DNA from: Streptomyces sp. AC555_RSS877
GTDB lineage: Bacteria; Actinomycetota; Actinomycetes; Streptomycetales; Streptomycetaceae
Assembly (NCBI RefSeq): GCF_019049245.1
Contig: NZ_JAGMUK010000054.1
Coordinates: 300,967-364,966 of the forward strand
Reading direction: 5' to 3'
Length of the DNA: 64,000 bases
The notes under the pieces were generated by a model, which was not told where the DNA came from, ran no database searches, and saw nothing but the letters and a program-made list of their open reading frames with translations. Position numbers and translations under genes: made by a program. Shown piece by piece: positions 32,236 to 40,616 of the stretch (position 1 is the stretch's first letter; every line of letters starts with the position of its first letter).

Positions 32236-33726
32236 ATGCGACGCCGCCACATCCTCGGTTCCCTGCTGCTCGCCCCCCTGCTCACCGCCTGTTTCGCCTC
32301 CGGCGGCGGCAGCGACTCGCCGAGCGACGCGAAGGAAGGCTCCCGGCTGCGGGTCGCTCTCGCCTTCCCGCCCGCCGAGAACCTCTCGCCGTACGGCGCC
32401 GACGCCACCATCCTCAGCCGCCTCGGTGTCACCGAGGGCCTCACCGCCCTCGACGCCAACGGCGCCGCCGCCCCCGCGCTCGCCCGGTCCTGGCGCCGCG
32501 AGAACGACCGCACCTGGGTGTTCACCCTGCGCGAGGCCACCTTCCAGGACGGCTCCGACGTGACCCCCTCCGCGGTCGCCGCCGCCCTCACCCACGCCAC
32601 CGAGGCCAAGCCCGCGCCCGCCGCCCTCTCCGGCGTCACGCTCACCGCCAAGGCCGGGAGCGGTGGCGCCGTACGCATCACCACCGCCGCCCCCGACCCC
32701 GTCCTGCCCCTGCGCCTGGCCGGCCCGGGCCTCGCCGTGCTCTCCCCGAAGGCCTACGACGCCAAGGGCCGCGTCGACCCGGTCGGCACCGCCACCGGAC
32801 CCTTCGAACTGACCAAGGTCACCGGATCGACCTCGGCCGCCCTCGACCGGTACGACGACTACTGGGCCGGCCGCGCCCAGGCATCCGGCGTCGACGTCCG
32901 CTTCATCGCCGACGGCACCGCCCGCGCCGGCGCCCTGCGCACCGGCGAGATCGACATCGCCGAGGCGGTCCCCGTCGCGCAGGCCGCCACCCTGGACGAG
33001 GACACCCGCAAGGAGACGGCCACCACCCGCACCACGAGCCTGCTCCTCAACTCCGGGACGGGCCCCTTCAAGGACGCCGGACTGCGCGCCGCCGCCCGCC
33101 GGGCCGTCGACACCTCCGCACTCGCCGACGGCGTCTACGAGGGGTACGCCGACCCCGGCGCCGGCATCTACGGACCCGCCGTGACCTGGGCCGAGGGCAA
33201 GCGGCGGCAGCCCGCCGGACGCGCTAAGGCAGGCGACCCCGACGGTACGAAGATCACCCTCGCCACCTACGACAACCGGCCCGAACTCCCCGAAGTCGCC
33301 CAGGTGCTGAAGCAGCAGCTGGAGAAGGCCGGGTTCACGGTCACCCTGGAGGTGCGCGAGTACTCCCGCCTGGAGAGCGACGCGCTGGACGGCCGGTTCG
33401 ACGCCTTCGTCCTCGCCCGCAACACCCTCGTCGACACCGGCGACCCCCTCGCGGTCCTCGCCGGCGACTACACCTGCGACGGCGGCTACAACATCGCGCA
33501 ACTCTGCGACAGGGCCGTCGACCGGGCCGTCGCCCAGGCCGAGGGCGTCGCCGACACCGCCCGACGCCAGAGCGCCGCCATGGCCGCCGAGGCCGCGGTC
33601 CTTGGCACCGACGCCGTCGTCCCGCTGGTCCACCAGCGCATCATCACCGGTGTCGCCGACTCGGTCGGCGGCGTACTCCTCGACCCGTACGAGCGCACCC
33701 TCGTCGGCACCGGAACGCGGCGCTGA
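32236..33726 (+). CDS. ABC transporter solute-binding lipoprotein, family 5 (nickel/peptide type)
   Basis: 496 aa. Signal peptide with an RRR start and lipobox LTAC (Cys19), so it is anchored to the outer face of the membrane. The mature part is an oligopeptide/nickel-binding (SBP_bac_5) fold: SYGLTALD-like early region, RSWRRENDRTWVFTLREATFQDGS, GTGPF near the centre, and a late DTGDPLAVLAGDYTC. It captures the substrate for the fused permease encoded 3 nt downstream. The Nur-like box at the operon start suggests nickel or a nickel chelate as ligand. Confidence 0.85.
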   Translation: MRRRHILGSLLLAPLLTACFASGGGSDSPSDAKEGSRLRVALAFPPAENLSPYGADATILSRLGVTEGLTALDANGAAAPALARSWRRENDRTWVFTLREATFQDGSDVTPSAVAAALTHATEAKPAPAALSGVTLTAKAGSGGAVRITTAAPDPVLPLRLAGPGLAVLSPKAYDAKGRVDPVGTATGPFELTKVTGSTSAALDRYDDYWAGRAQASGVDVRFIADGTARAGALRTGEIDIAEAVPVAQAATLDEDTRKETATTRTTSLLLNSGTGPFKDAGLRAAARRAVDTSALADGVYEGYADPGAGIYGPAVTWAEGKRRQPAGRAKAGDPDGTKITLATYDNRPELPEVAQVLKQQLEKAGFTVTLEVREYSRLESDALDGRFDAFVLARNTLVDTGDPLAVLAGDYTCDGGYNIAQLCDRAVDRAVAQAEGVADTARRQSAAMAAEAAVLGTDAVVPLVHQRIITGVADSVGGVLLDPYERTLVGTGTRR

Positions 33727-33729
33727 ACC

Positions 33730-35520
33730 GTGCGACGCCACGTGACCGCCCTCGTGTGGCGTGCCGCCCTCGCGGCCATCCTCGTCTGCGGCATCGGCCT
33801 GCTGCCCTGGCTGACACGGACCGACCCCGCGCTGACCGTCCTCAAGGCACGCTCGGCCGACCGCGACCCCACACCCCGGGTACTCGCGGACATCCGGTCC
33901 CAACTCGGCCTGGAACAGGGCCCATTGCCCTTGCTGGGACAGTGGCTCGGCGGGCTGTGGCGCGGGGACGCCGGACGGTCCTGGCTCTCCGGCGACGAGG
34001 TCACCCCCGCCGTGCTCCAGGCCCTCGGCGCATCCCTGCTGCTGATGGCGGTGGCCCTCGCGGTCGCCGCCCTCACCGCCGCCCTGATCTGCGCCCGCAC
34101 CCTGTGGCTCGGCGCCCACCGGCACCTCGACGGCCGCCGAGCGGGAGGCGGCGGATCGGCCGTACTCGCCGCGCTGCCCGAGTTCCTCACCGCATCCGTC
34201 CTCGCCACCGTCGTCGGCGTACAACTGGGCTGGCTGCCCGCCCTCGGCTGGTACGGACCCCAGTGGACAGTGCTGCCCGCCCTCGCCCTCGGCCTGCCCG
34301 CCGGCGCCGTCATCGGGCGGCTCCTCGACGACCTGCTGCCCGGCGCCTTCGCCGAACCCTGGGCCCTGGCGGCCGCCGCCCGCGGACTGCCGGGGCGCAG
34401 CATCGCCCGTCAGGCGGTCCGCCGCTGCCTGCCCGGACTGCTCCCCAACCTGGGCCTGTTCGTGGTCGGCCTGACAGGCGGTGCCGTCGCCGTGGAGCAG
34501 ATCTTCGACATCCCCGGCCTCGGCCGCACCACCCTCCAGGCCGCCCTCGCCCAGGACCTGCCCGTCCTGCAGGCCGGCACGCTGGCCATGGTCCTGCTGG
34601 CGGCGGCGACGGCCGGGCTCGCCGCCCTCGCGACCCGGCGCCTCGTCGGCCCGGCCCTGCGGGACGGCGCGTTGCCCTCACTCCACCGGCCATCGCCGCC
34701 CGTCCGCAGGATCCTGCCTTTTGCATACGGTGGACTGCTGACCGTCGTCATCGCGCTCGGCCTGCCCCGCGACCCGCTCACCCTGGACACCGGCGAACGC
34801 CTCCGACCGCCCTCCCGGACCCACCCCTTCGGCACCGACGCCCTCGGCCGGGACGTCCTCGCCCGGGTCGCCCACGGCGCCGTCGACACCCTGCTGCTCA
34901 CCCTTGCGATCGGCGCGGCCGCGCTGCTCACCGGCGTGCTGCTCGGACTGGTGCCCCGGCTCTCTGGACCGCTCGTCGACACCGTCAACGCCGTCCCGCC
35001 CGTCCTCCTCGCGCTCCTGGTCACCGCGATCGCCGGCAGCGGGCCCGCCACACCCGCCCTCGCCGTGGGCGCCGTCGCCTGGGCGCCCCTCGCCGCACAC
35101 ACCGCCGCGCTGCTGCGCCAGGAACGCGCCGCCCTCCACGTGACGGCCACCCGCGGCCTCGGCGCCGACCGCTGGTACCTCCTGCGCCACGAACTCCTGC
35201 CCGCCGCCCTCCCGCCCGTCACCCGCCACGCCCTGCTCCGGCTGCCCGGCATCGCCCTCGCCCTCGCCTCCCTCGCCTTCCTCGGCCTCGGCGCCCAGCC
35301 GCCCGCCCCGGAGTGGGGCCTGCTCCTCGCCGAGAACCAGCCCTACGCCGAGCGAGCCCCCTGGGCGGTCCTCGCCCCGGCCGCCGTACTCGCCCTGCTC
35401 GGGGCGCTCGCGGTGACCTCAGCCGGCGGAGTGCGGCTGCCCAGGCGCACCCGGCCTCCTACACCCCAGCCACCGGCCGAAGAGCCGTCACCCGCGAAGG
35501 AATTGGTGGGAACCCAATGA
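33730..35520 (+). CDS. Fused DppB-DppC type ABC permease (both membrane subunits in one chain)
   Basis: 596 aa. The first ~310 residues are a DppB/NikB-like permease with its own EAA loop (EPWALAAAARGLPGRS), and residues ~325-575 a DppC/NikC-like permease beginning at THPFGTDALGRDVLARV and carrying a second EAA loop (HVTATRGLGADRWYLLR). Normally these are two proteins. GTG 33730 is 3 nt after the binding-protein stop; the stop overlaps the next ATG. No ATPase gene lies in the operon, so the energising subunit must be encoded elsewhere. The C-terminal ~25 residues are Pro-rich. Confidence 0.85.
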   Translation: MRRHVTALVWRAALAAILVCGIGLLPWLTRTDPALTVLKARSADRDPTPRVLADIRSQLGLEQGPLPLLGQWLGGLWRGDAGRSWLSGDEVTPAVLQALGASLLLMAVALAVAALTAALICARTLWLGAHRHLDGRRAGGGGSAVLAALPEFLTASVLATVVGVQLGWLPALGWYGPQWTVLPALALGLPAGAVIGRLLDDLLPGAFAEPWALAAAARGLPGRSIARQAVRRCLPGLLPNLGLFVVGLTGGAVAVEQIFDIPGLGRTTLQAALAQDLPVLQAGTLAMVLLAAATAGLAALATRRLVGPALRDGALPSLHRPSPPVRRILPFAYGGLLTVVIALGLPRDPLTLDTGERLRPPSRTHPFGTDALGRDVLARVAHGAVDTLLLTLAIGAAALLTGVLLGLVPRLSGPLVDTVNAVPPVLLALLVTAIAGSGPATPALAVGAVAWAPLAAHTAALLRQERAALHVTATRGLGADRWYLLRHELLPAALPPVTRHALLRLPGIALALASLAFLGLGAQPPAPEWGLLLAENQPYAERAPWAVLAPAAVLALLGALAVTSAGGVRLPRRTRPPTPQPPAEEPSPAKELVGTQ

Positions 35521-36752
35521 CCGCACTGCTGACGGGACTGCGACGCAAGGCGCCCGGGGCGCCCGGAGGCACCCGCCTCTCGCCCCTGCTGCGCCTGCTG
35601 ATCCTCACCCAACTCGCCTTCAACGTCGGCTTCTTCGCCGTGCTGCCCTTCCTCTCCGAACACCTCGGACAGGCCATGGGCATGGCCGGCTGGCTCGTCG
35701 GCCTGGTGCTGGGCCTGCGGACCTTCAGCCAGCAGGGGCTGTTCGTGGTGGGCGGGGCGCTGGCCGACCGGTACGGCATCAGGCCGGTGGTGCTCGCGGG
35801 CTGCGTCCTGCGGATCGCGGGATTCGTCTGGCTCGGACTCGCCGAACGGACCTGGGCCGTCATCGGCGCCGTCCTGCTCATCGGGTTCGCCGCCGCCCTG
35901 TTCTCACCGGCGGTGGAGTCCGAGGTCGCCCGGCAGGCGGTGGCCTGGGAGTCGGCGGGCGGCGGCTCCCGTACCCGCGTCCTGGCCCTGTTCACGGTGG
36001 CCGGACAGGCGGGCGCGTTCGTCGGACCGCTCCTGGGCGCACTGCTGCTGTCGGTGGACTTCCGCACGGTGTGCCTGGCAGGAGCCGGAATCTTCGTCCT
36101 CGTCCTCGCCGGCCACGCGTGGCTGCTGCCGCAGCACATCCCCGGCCGCGAACGCGTCCACGTCCGGGGCGGACTGGGAGCGTTGCTCCGCAACCGCCGC
36201 TTCCTCGCGCTGTGCTGCGCGTACGGCGCCTACCTGCTCGCCTACAACCAGCTCTACCTCGCCCTCCCCGACGAGGTGCAGCGCGCGGCCGGTTCCCAAG
36301 CCCCGCTCGCCTGGCTGTTCGCCCTGTCGTCGCTGCTGGTCGTGACCGCCCAACTCCCCGTCACCCGCTGGGTGGGCGACCGCCTCGCCCTGCGCCGCTC
36401 CATGGCGACCGGACTGCTGCTGATCGCGGCCGGCTTCGCGGTGGTGGCCCTCGCCCGGCCGGCGGCCTGGACCGGCACGCCGGGTCTGCTGCCCGCCGCC
36501 GGCTTCGTCGTCCTCCTCACCTTCGGGCAGATGCTTGTCGCCCCCGTCGCCCGGGCCTGGGTCCCCGACCTCGCCGAGGAAGGCCGACTCGGTCTGTACA
36601 CGGGAGCGTTGTTTTCGGTGTCCGGCCTGATCGTCCTCGTCGGCAGCGCGGCGACGGGGATGCTGCTGGACAGCGGACTGCCGGCCGTGGTGCCGTGGCT
36701 GGTGCTGGCGGTCGTACCGGCTGCGGCGATCGGGCTGTTGCCACGCAGATAG
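35517..36752 (+). CDS. MFS transporter at the end of the nickel-type operon
   Basis: 411 aa with ~12 hydrophobic segments. LTQLAFNVGFFAVLPFLSEHL forms helix 1 (first half shown), and GGALADRYGIRPVV follows helix 2 as the MFS loop motif. It overlaps the permease stop by 4 nt (ATGA), so it is translationally coupled to an uptake permease, an unusual arrangement. In some bacteria an MFS exporter accompanies the importer for an opine metallophore; here no metallophore synthesis gene is adjacent. Direction of transport and substrate are unknown. Confidence 0.8.
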   Translation: MTALLTGLRRKAPGAPGGTRLSPLLRLLILTQLAFNVGFFAVLPFLSEHLGQAMGMAGWLVGLVLGLRTFSQQGLFVVGGALADRYGIRPVVLAGCVLRIAGFVWLGLAERTWAVIGAVLLIGFAAALFSPAVESEVARQAVAWESAGGGSRTRVLALFTVAGQAGAFVGPLLGALLLSVDFRTVCLAGAGIFVLVLAGHAWLLPQHIPGRERVHVRGGLGALLRNRRFLALCCAYGAYLLAYNQLYLALPDEVQRAAGSQAPLAWLFALSSLLVVTAQLPVTRWVGDRLALRRSMATGLLLIAAGFAVVALARPAAWTGTPGLLPAAGFVVLLTFGQMLVAPVARAWVPDLAEEGRLGLYTGALFSVSGLIVLVGSAATGMLLDSGLPAVVPWLVLAVVPAAAIGLLPRR

Positions 36753-36817
36753 GGTCCGCGGGTCCGCCGCAGGGCAATCCAGGACATCCGGGTGGTGACG
36801 GACGACGTGATCGTCGG

Positions 36818-36862
36818 CGACGGTATACCGCATGCCGTACGGCTACTGCCGACGGTATACCG
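36818..36862. repeat. Two direct copies of a 13-mer containing the palindrome GGTATACC
   Basis: CGACGGTATACCG occurs at 36818-36830 and again at 36850-36862, 32 bp apart (three helical turns), in the 122-bp gap between two convergent stops. The core GGTATACC is self-complementary. It does not form an obvious terminator. Confidence 0.6.
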
Positions 36863-36874
36863 GATACCGCAGAT

Positions 36875-37651
36875 TCAGGACGCCACCGGCTCCGGCCGCG
36901 CCACCAACTCCAGCATCTCCGCCACGGCGACCTTCTGCGACCGCGACGTCCGCCACAGCCACAGGATGTCCCGGCCGAACGACCAGACCAGCAGCGCCAG
37001 CGCCGTCGCGACGACCGCGAACGTCCCGGCGTACGGCAGGAGGTTTGAGGCGGCGAGCAGGAGGAGGACGCCCTGGAGTGCGGCGACCGTCTTGCGGGCC
37101 GTGCTCGGGGGGAGCGGGGCGTTGAGCCAGGGCAGGGCGCGGGCCGCGGCGACGAAGGCGTAGCGCATGACGCCGATCAGGAGGACCCACGGGCCGAGGG
37201 CCATCGCGACGTACACGCTGAGCACCAGGATCAGGAACGCGTCGACCTCCATGTCGAAGCGGGCGCCCAGGGGTGTCGAGGTGCCCGTACGGCGGGCGAC
37301 CTTGCCGTCCACGCCGTCGAGGATCAGTGCCACCGCCGTGAGGCCGACGAACAGCGTCACCGGCGGTGAGCTTTCGAAGGAGTCCGCGACCAGGGCGGTC
37401 ACTACGCCGACCAAGGTTGCCCGTCCGAGGGTGACCCGGTTGGCCGGGCCGAAGGAGCGCAGGCGGGAGCGGTGCAGGGCTCGGGAGAGGACCGCCCAGG
37501 TGGCGATGGCGAAGGCGAGGCCGGTGAGCCAGCCCGCCGGCCCCATGCCGATCGCCGTGCCGAGCAGGGCCAGCAGCAGGATCTGCAGGCCCGCTCCCAC
37601 CGCGGTCTCCTGCTGGACCAGCCTTGCGTCGTAAGTGTTGTTCAGGGCCAC
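36875..37651 (-). CDS. CDP-alcohol phosphatidyltransferase family membrane protein
   Basis: 258 aa. The full family motif D-x2-DG-x2-AR-x8-G-x3-D-x3-D is present: DGVDGKVAR at 112-120, Gly129, Asp133 and Asp137. About six hydrophobic segments. Enzymes of this family replace CMP of a CDP-alcohol with another alcohol in the membrane. GTG 37651 follows GGAGGA; longer versions of the frame run antisense through the next gene. It is divergent from the dehydrogenase gene (108-bp gap), which starts the pterin-like cluster. It probably belongs to that cluster; the alcohol substrate is unknown. Confidence 0.8.
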   Translation of the reverse strand: MALNNTYDARLVQQETAVGAGLQILLLALLGTAIGMGPAGWLTGLAFAIATWAVLSRALHRSRLRSFGPANRVTLGRATLVGVVTALVADSFESSPPVTLFVGLTAVALILDGVDGKVARRTGTSTPLGARFDMEVDAFLILVLSVYVAMALGPWVLLIGVMRYAFVAAARALPWLNAPLPPSTARKTVAALQGVLLLLAASNLLPYAGTFAVVATALALLVWSFGRDILWLWRTSRSQKVAVAEMLELVARPEPVAS

Positions 37652-37759
37652 CGCACATTCCTCCGGCCAGGTGACAGAGTGGATCAAGGCCGCGTACTGT
37701 GCGCGACCTGTGCACACCTCGGTACGTGAACAGCTTCCCGATCGTTCAGGAGGATGCCG

Positions 37760-38743
37760 ATGAAGCGCGCCGCACGTGCGTTCTGGCTCAGCTCCCCGGG
37801 CCATGGCGAGATACGGGAGACGGCCCTGCCGGACCCCGCCGAGGGCGAAGTCGTCGTCCGCTCGCTGTACTCCGGGGTCAGCCGGGGCACGGAGACCCTC
37901 GTGTTCCGCGGAGGGGTGCCCGAGAGCCAGTACGCGGCCATGCGGGCACCGTTCCAGGAGGGCGACTTCCCCGGGCCGGTGAAGTACGGCTACCTCAATG
38001 TGGGTCTGGTGGAGGAAGGACCGGCGGACCTCGTCGGGCGGACCGTCTTTTGTCTGTATCCGCATCAGACGCGGTACGTCGTCCCGGTGGACGCGGTGAC
38101 GGTCGTACCGCCGTCCGTGCCCGCCGAACGGGCGGTCCTCGCCGGCACCGTCGAGACCGCCGTGAACGCCCTGTGGGACGCGGCGCCGCTGGTCGGCGAC
38201 CGGATCGCGGTGGTCGGCGGTGGCATGGTGGGCTGTTCGGTGGCCGCCCTGCTGGCCCGCTTCCCCGGCGTCCGCGTCCAGTTGGTGGACGCCGATCCGG
38301 CCCGCGCCAAGACCGCCGAGGCCCTCGGCGTCGACTTCGCCTCGCCCCAGGACGCGCTCGGCGACTGCGACCTCGTCGTGCACGCCAGCGCCACCGAGCA
38401 AGGTCTCGCCCGCTCCCTGGAGTTGCTGACCGCCGAGGGCACCGTCCTCGAACTGAGCTGGTACGGCGACCGGCAGGTCAGCCTCCCGCTCGGCGAGGCC
38501 TTCCACTCCCGGCGGCTGGTCATCCGCAGCAGCCAGGTCGGCTCCGTGTCACCCGCCCGCCGCTCCAGCCGGACGTACGCCGACCGGCTCGCCGTCGCCC
38601 TGGATCTGCTCGCGGACCCGGCGCTCGACGCCCTCGTCACGGGGGAGAGCGGCTTCGGCCAACTGCCGGACGTGCTGCCGCGCCTGGCCTCGGGCGAGAT
38701 CCCGGCCCTGTGCCACCGGGTCCGCTACGACGAGGACGAGTGA
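37760..38743 (+). CDS. Zinc-type alcohol dehydrogenase-like (MDR) oxidoreductase
   Basis: 327 aa. MDR fold: an N-terminal GroES-like region (SLYSGVSRGTETLVF), and a Rossmann domain with VVGGGMVGCSVAALLA and LVDADPARA. The cysteine cluster of the structural zinc and the usual catalytic Cys are absent, so it may be a zinc-free reductase of the BchC-like or quinone-reductase-like type. ATG 37760 has AGGAGG with 6-nt spacing (ATG 37754 directly abuts that site). It heads the plus-strand genes of the pterin-like cluster. Confidence 0.75.
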   Translation: MKRAARAFWLSSPGHGEIRETALPDPAEGEVVVRSLYSGVSRGTETLVFRGGVPESQYAAMRAPFQEGDFPGPVKYGYLNVGLVEEGPADLVGRTVFCLYPHQTRYVVPVDAVTVVPPSVPAERAVLAGTVETAVNALWDAAPLVGDRIAVVGGGMVGCSVAALLARFPGVRVQLVDADPARAKTAEALGVDFASPQDALGDCDLVVHASATEQGLARSLELLTAEGTVLELSWYGDRQVSLPLGEAFHSRRLVIRSSQVGSVSPARRSSRTYADRLAVALDLLADPALDALVTGESGFGQLPDVLPRLASGEIPALCHRVRYDEDE

Positions 38744-38917
38744 ACGGGCGGCACACGGGTTCCCTCCCGTACGCCCTACCTCAGGCGCACAAGAGCGCCT
38801 GACCTGAGAAAAGAGTGAGAGGAGGCTGAACAACGGGGGGTGAGGAGCCGTACTACACGGCATCCCCCGGCAGGGATCAGCGGGGGACAAGACGCGCCGC
38901 ACCTGGAGGGTCGTCCG
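38744..38917 (+). other. Structured 174-bp gap before the PTPS-like gene
   Basis: It holds an 8-bp hairpin TCAGGCGC-ACAAGA-GCGCCTGA (38781-38802), which could alternatively extend through CCTCAGG/CCTGAGA, and downstream a TCCCCC/GGGGGA pair (around 38867-38888). The PTPS-like gene has GGAGGG at its end. It may hold a promoter, terminator or attenuator between the dehydrogenase and the rest of the cluster. Confidence 0.4.
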
Positions 38918-39316
38918 TTGTTCAGCATCACCGTCCGCGATCACATCATGATCGCCCACAGCTTCCGCGGCGAGGTCTTCGGACCCGCGCAGCGCCTGCA
39001 CGGAGCGACGTTCCTGGTGGACGCCACGTTCCGGCGCGAGCAGCTGGACGACGACAACATCGTCGTCGACATCGGACTCGCCACACAGGAACTGGGCGCC
39101 GTAGTCAGCGAGCTGAACTACCGGAACCTCGACAACGAGCCCGACTTCGCCGGAGTCAACACCTCAACGGAGTTCCTGGCCAAGGTCATCGCGGACCGGC
39201 TCGCCGAGCGGATCCACAAGGGCGCGCTCGGCGAGGGCGCCATGGGCCTGGCGGGTCTCACCGTCGCGCTGCACGAGTCGCATGTCGCCTGGGCGAGTTA
39301 CGAGCGTGCCCTGTGA
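38918..39316 (+). CDS. 6-pyruvoyltetrahydropterin synthase (PTPS/QueD) fold protein with altered active site
   Basis: 132 aa. T-fold protein similar to S. coelicolor SCO6650. The PTPS zinc/catalytic pattern is degenerate: AHSF keeps one His, but the Cys is missing (VFGPAQRLHG) and the usual HGH reads HGA. The C-terminal glutamate motif (ALHESHVAWASYE) that holds the pterin is kept. From memory, the SCO6650 structure lacks zinc and does not catalyse the PTPS reaction although its pocket suits a pterin-like ligand. TTG 38918 was chosen for the GGAGGG site and because FSITVRDH is the natural first strand; an upstream GTG/ATG-start form adds ~26 residues. Stop overlaps the next start. Confidence 0.75.
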   Translation: MFSITVRDHIMIAHSFRGEVFGPAQRLHGATFLVDATFRREQLDDDNIVVDIGLATQELGAVVSELNYRNLDNEPDFAGVNTSTEFLAKVIADRLAERIHKGALGEGAMGLAGLTVALHESHVAWASYERAL

Positions 39317-40509
39317 CCGACACGACCATGGAGCGGTCGACGGCCGCCACCACGGCGCTCGACTACGTGCCCGTGCAGCACTCCGCTCTCAAGAACGCGG
39401 AGATCATCCCGATGTCCCTGCGCTCCGTGCACTTCGTCCTGCCGGGCGGCGTGGACGACCCGACCGCGCCCAGCGGTGGCAACGCCTACGACCGGCGCGT
39501 GAGCCTGGACCTGCACGGCTTCGGCTGGCAGGTGCACCAGCACGCGGTGCCCGGCGAGTGGCCCCGCCCGGGAGCGGCGGCCCGTGCGCAACTCGCGCAG
39601 ACCCTGCGGGACCTGCCGGACGGGGCCGTCGTCCTCCTGGACGGGCTGGTCGCCTGCGGTGTCCCGGAGATCGTCGTCCCCGAGACGGAGCGGCTGAGCC
39701 TGGCCGTCCTCGTCCACCTCCCGCTCGGCGACGAGACGGGACTGGACCCGGCGGTGGCGGCGGAACTGGACGCACGGGAGCGCACCGTTCTGCGGGCCGT
39801 CCCCGCCGTCATCGCCACCAGCGACTGGGCGGTCCGCCGCCTCGTCTCCCACCACGGCCTGGCCCCCGACCGGGTCCATGTCGCCGCCCCCGGCGCCGAC
39901 ATCGCCCCCCTGGCCTCCGGCACCGACGGCGTGTCCCGGCTGCTGTGCGTCGCCGCCGTGACCCCGCGCAAGGGGCAGCACCGGCTGGTGGAGGCGCTGG
40001 CCGGGGTGACCGACCTGCCGTGGAGCTGCGTCTGCGTCGGCGGACTCACACAGGACCCGCAGTACGTCGCCGGCCTCAGAATGCTGATCCAGAAGTACGG
40101 CCTCCAGGACCGCCTGCATCTGGCGGGCCCGCAGTCCGGCGCCGAACTCGACGCCAGCTACAACGCGGCCGACCTCATGGTCCTCACCTCCTACGCCGAG
40201 ACGTACGGCATGGCGGTCACCGAGGCCCTCGCGCGGGGCATCCCCGTGCTGGCCACGGACGTCGGCGGTCTGCCCGAGGCGGTCGGCCGCGCCCCCGACG
40301 GCGGTGTGCCCGGCATCCTCGTCCCGCCGGAGGACCCGGCAGCCCTCGCCTCGGAGCTGCGCGGCTGGTTCGGCGAGGCGGACGTACGACGACGGCTGAA
40401 GGCAGCCGCCCGGGGCCGGCGGTCCGCCCTGGGCGGCTGGGCGGCGACGGCCCGCAGCCTGGCCGTCGTCCTGGGACGACTGCCCGGCGAACCCAGGAGG
40501 GTGGCATGA
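39313..40509 (+). CDS. Glycosyltransferase family 4 protein
   Basis: 398 aa. GT-B fold: N-terminal HFVLPGGVDDP, central LLCVAAVTPRKGQHRLVEAL, and the nucleotide-sugar site TSYAETYGMAVTEALARGIPV. It transfers a sugar from a nucleotide donor to an unknown acceptor. The GTG start overlaps the PTPS-like stop (GTGA), so the two proteins are translationally coupled. Its place in the cluster suggests that the pyrimidine- or pterin-like product is glycosylated (inference). Confidence 0.85.
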   Translation: MTDTTMERSTAATTALDYVPVQHSALKNAEIIPMSLRSVHFVLPGGVDDPTAPSGGNAYDRRVSLDLHGFGWQVHQHAVPGEWPRPGAAARAQLAQTLRDLPDGAVVLLDGLVACGVPEIVVPETERLSLAVLVHLPLGDETGLDPAVAAELDARERTVLRAVPAVIATSDWAVRRLVSHHGLAPDRVHVAAPGADIAPLASGTDGVSRLLCVAAVTPRKGQHRLVEALAGVTDLPWSCVCVGGLTQDPQYVAGLRMLIQKYGLQDRLHLAGPQSGAELDASYNAADLMVLTSYAETYGMAVTEALARGIPVLATDVGGLPEAVGRAPDGGVPGILVPPEDPAALASELRGWFGEADVRRRLKAAARGRRSALGGWAATARSLAVVLGRLPGEPRRVA

Positions 40510-40616
40510 GGAGGACGGCAATGACACAGCAGACGGGGATGATTCCGACGCAGCTCGGCCCCGATGGGGCCGTCGAGTCGAGGGATTTCGTGGTCGCCGG
40601 TCCTGGAGGAACGTCA

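Noticed and set aside
36875..38506. Extension of the CDP-alcohol phosphatidyltransferase to a 543-codon protein.
   Set aside because: The extra part is antisense to the MDR dehydrogenase. GTG 37651 has its own GGAGGA site and begins the normal family length.
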